The notes beneath the pieces are model-generated. The model ran no database searches. It saw only the letters and a list, made by a program, of their open reading frames with translations, and was not told where the DNA came from. Below are positions 7,422-7,870 of a DNA stretch of 7,870 nt, piece after piece. Source of the DNA: Candidatus Omnitrophica bacterium 4484_49 (lineage in GTDB: Bacteria; Omnitrophota; Gorgyraeia; Kaelpiales; Kaelpiaceae); assembly GCA_002085265.1 (NCBI GenBank), contig NATI01000045.1, forward strand, positions 1-7,870, given 5' to 3'. A program made the translations under genes and the position numbers. Each line of letters starts with the position of its first letter. Position 1 is the first letter of the stretch.

Positions 7422-7870
7422 GATAATTGAAAGTAAAAGAGCACACCTGGAGGAGTTGAAAAAAGAGGCTCCGTTAACTGAAATTAAAAAGCAATTAAAG
7501 AATTCGTCTTTTAAAGAATCCAAATTTTTATCTGCAATCCAGAATCCAGATACAGAGGTTAAAATTATCGGTGAGATAAAGAGAAAGTCTCCTTCTGGTG
7601 GCGAGATTTTAGATAGGGCACAGGATATATTGGAGATTGCCAGAGTATATAAAGCCAATGGGATAGTTGCTTTGTCGGTGCTTACGGAGAAAGAATTTTT
7701 TGATGGAGATGTCAGTGATTTGAAGTTAATATCCGAAAACATCGATTTTCCTATTTTAAGGAAGGACTTCATAATTGAAGAATATCAGATATATGAGAGT
7801 AAATTATATGGCTCTCATGCTGTACTACTTATTACCAGAATACTTGATGATGTAACCCTTAAAAAATTTG
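7405..7870 (+). CDS. trpC: Indole-3-glycerol phosphate synthase, N-terminal part (3' end outside window)
   Basis: TrpC closes the ring of carboxyphenylamino-deoxyribulose phosphate to give indole-3-glycerol phosphate, the fourth step of tryptophan synthesis. It is a cytosolic beta/alpha-barrel enzyme. The first 155 residues of an expected 255-265 are visible. The start MPFLDKIIESKRAHLEEL is the usual N-terminal helix. Then come GEIKRKSPSGG (catalytic E57, K59 and substrate-binding S62), LSVLTEKEFFDG, and FPILRKDFIIEEYQI, whose K120 corresponds to the general acid, followed by AVLLI. The later catalytic Glu and the phosphate-binding loops are past the right edge. The ATG overlaps the end of trpD by 17 bases and has only A/T-rich sequence upstream with no Shine-Dalgarno match, so coupling to trpD is likely. 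trpF, trpB and trpA are plausible next genes but are not visible. Confidence 0.94.
   Translation, partial: MPFLDKIIESKRAHLEELKKEAPLTEIKKQLKNSSFKESKFLSAIQNPDTEVKIIGEIKRKSPSGGEILDRAQDILEIARVYKANGIVALSVLTEKEFFDGDVSDLKLISENIDFPILRKDFIIEEYQIYESKLYGSHAVLLITRILDDVTLKKF

Noticed and set aside
7299..7772. Long open frame on the minus strand across the trpD/trpC junction
   Set aside because: It lies antisense to the conserved trpD end and trpC start and is low-complexity Ser/Phe/Ile-rich, as expected for a complement of AT-rich coding sequence.

Overview
The window is bacterial, AT-leaning DNA with dense same-strand coding. Nine genes or gene remnants lie on the + strand, either overlapping or separated by at most about 70 bases. 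The proteins are rich in Lys, Glu and Ile, and AGA, AGG and ATA codons are common throughout. Gene content (proA-nadD, CNNM/CorC transporters, class I ketol-acid reductoisomerase, trpD-trpC) is bacterial. Nothing here fixes the phylum; an uncultured anaerobe or thermophile is only a guess. No mobile elements, CRISPR array, tRNA, rRNA or convincing intrinsic terminator was seen.

Layout. (1) 1-433 is the 3' third of proA (proline synthesis), cut by the window edge. (2) 414-931 is nadD (NAD synthesis), overlapping proA by 20 bases. It is broken: the N-terminal part runs to a stop at 723-725, while the C-terminal part continues in the -1 frame from about 704 to the TGA at 929-931. About 20 residues are missing between them. 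(3) 928-2163 and 2151-3128 are two overlapping paralogues of the CNNM/CorC (DUF21-CBS) Mg2+ transporter family. The second lacks the usual C-terminal domain. (4) 3156-3200 is a possible 14-codon leader reading frame with the best Shine-Dalgarno sequence upstream of any ATG near ilvB. It contains Val-Ile-Ile and ends in an ATGA overlap with a probable ilvB start. (5) 3197-6383 is ilvB-ilvN-ilvC, the first two enzymatic steps of valine, leucine and isoleucine synthesis. (6) 6399-7870 is trpD-trpC from tryptophan synthesis, with trpC cut by the right edge.

How it works together. IlvB and IlvN form acetolactate synthase (catalytic and ACT-domain regulatory subunits), and IlvC converts its product to the dihydroxy acid. 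ilvD and the leu genes are not in the window. TrpD and TrpC carry anthranilate to indole-3-glycerol phosphate; trpEG, trpF and trpBA would have to lie elsewhere or downstream. The continuous same-strand packing suggests one long transcriptional unit or two adjacent ones, with the ilv section possibly controlled separately by the leader frame.

The points most worth a second look are the interrupted nadD, the leader-peptide candidate before ilvB, the atypical cofactor loop of IlvC, and the unequal CNNM pair. No entirely new system is evident; most of the window is ordinary biosynthesis.
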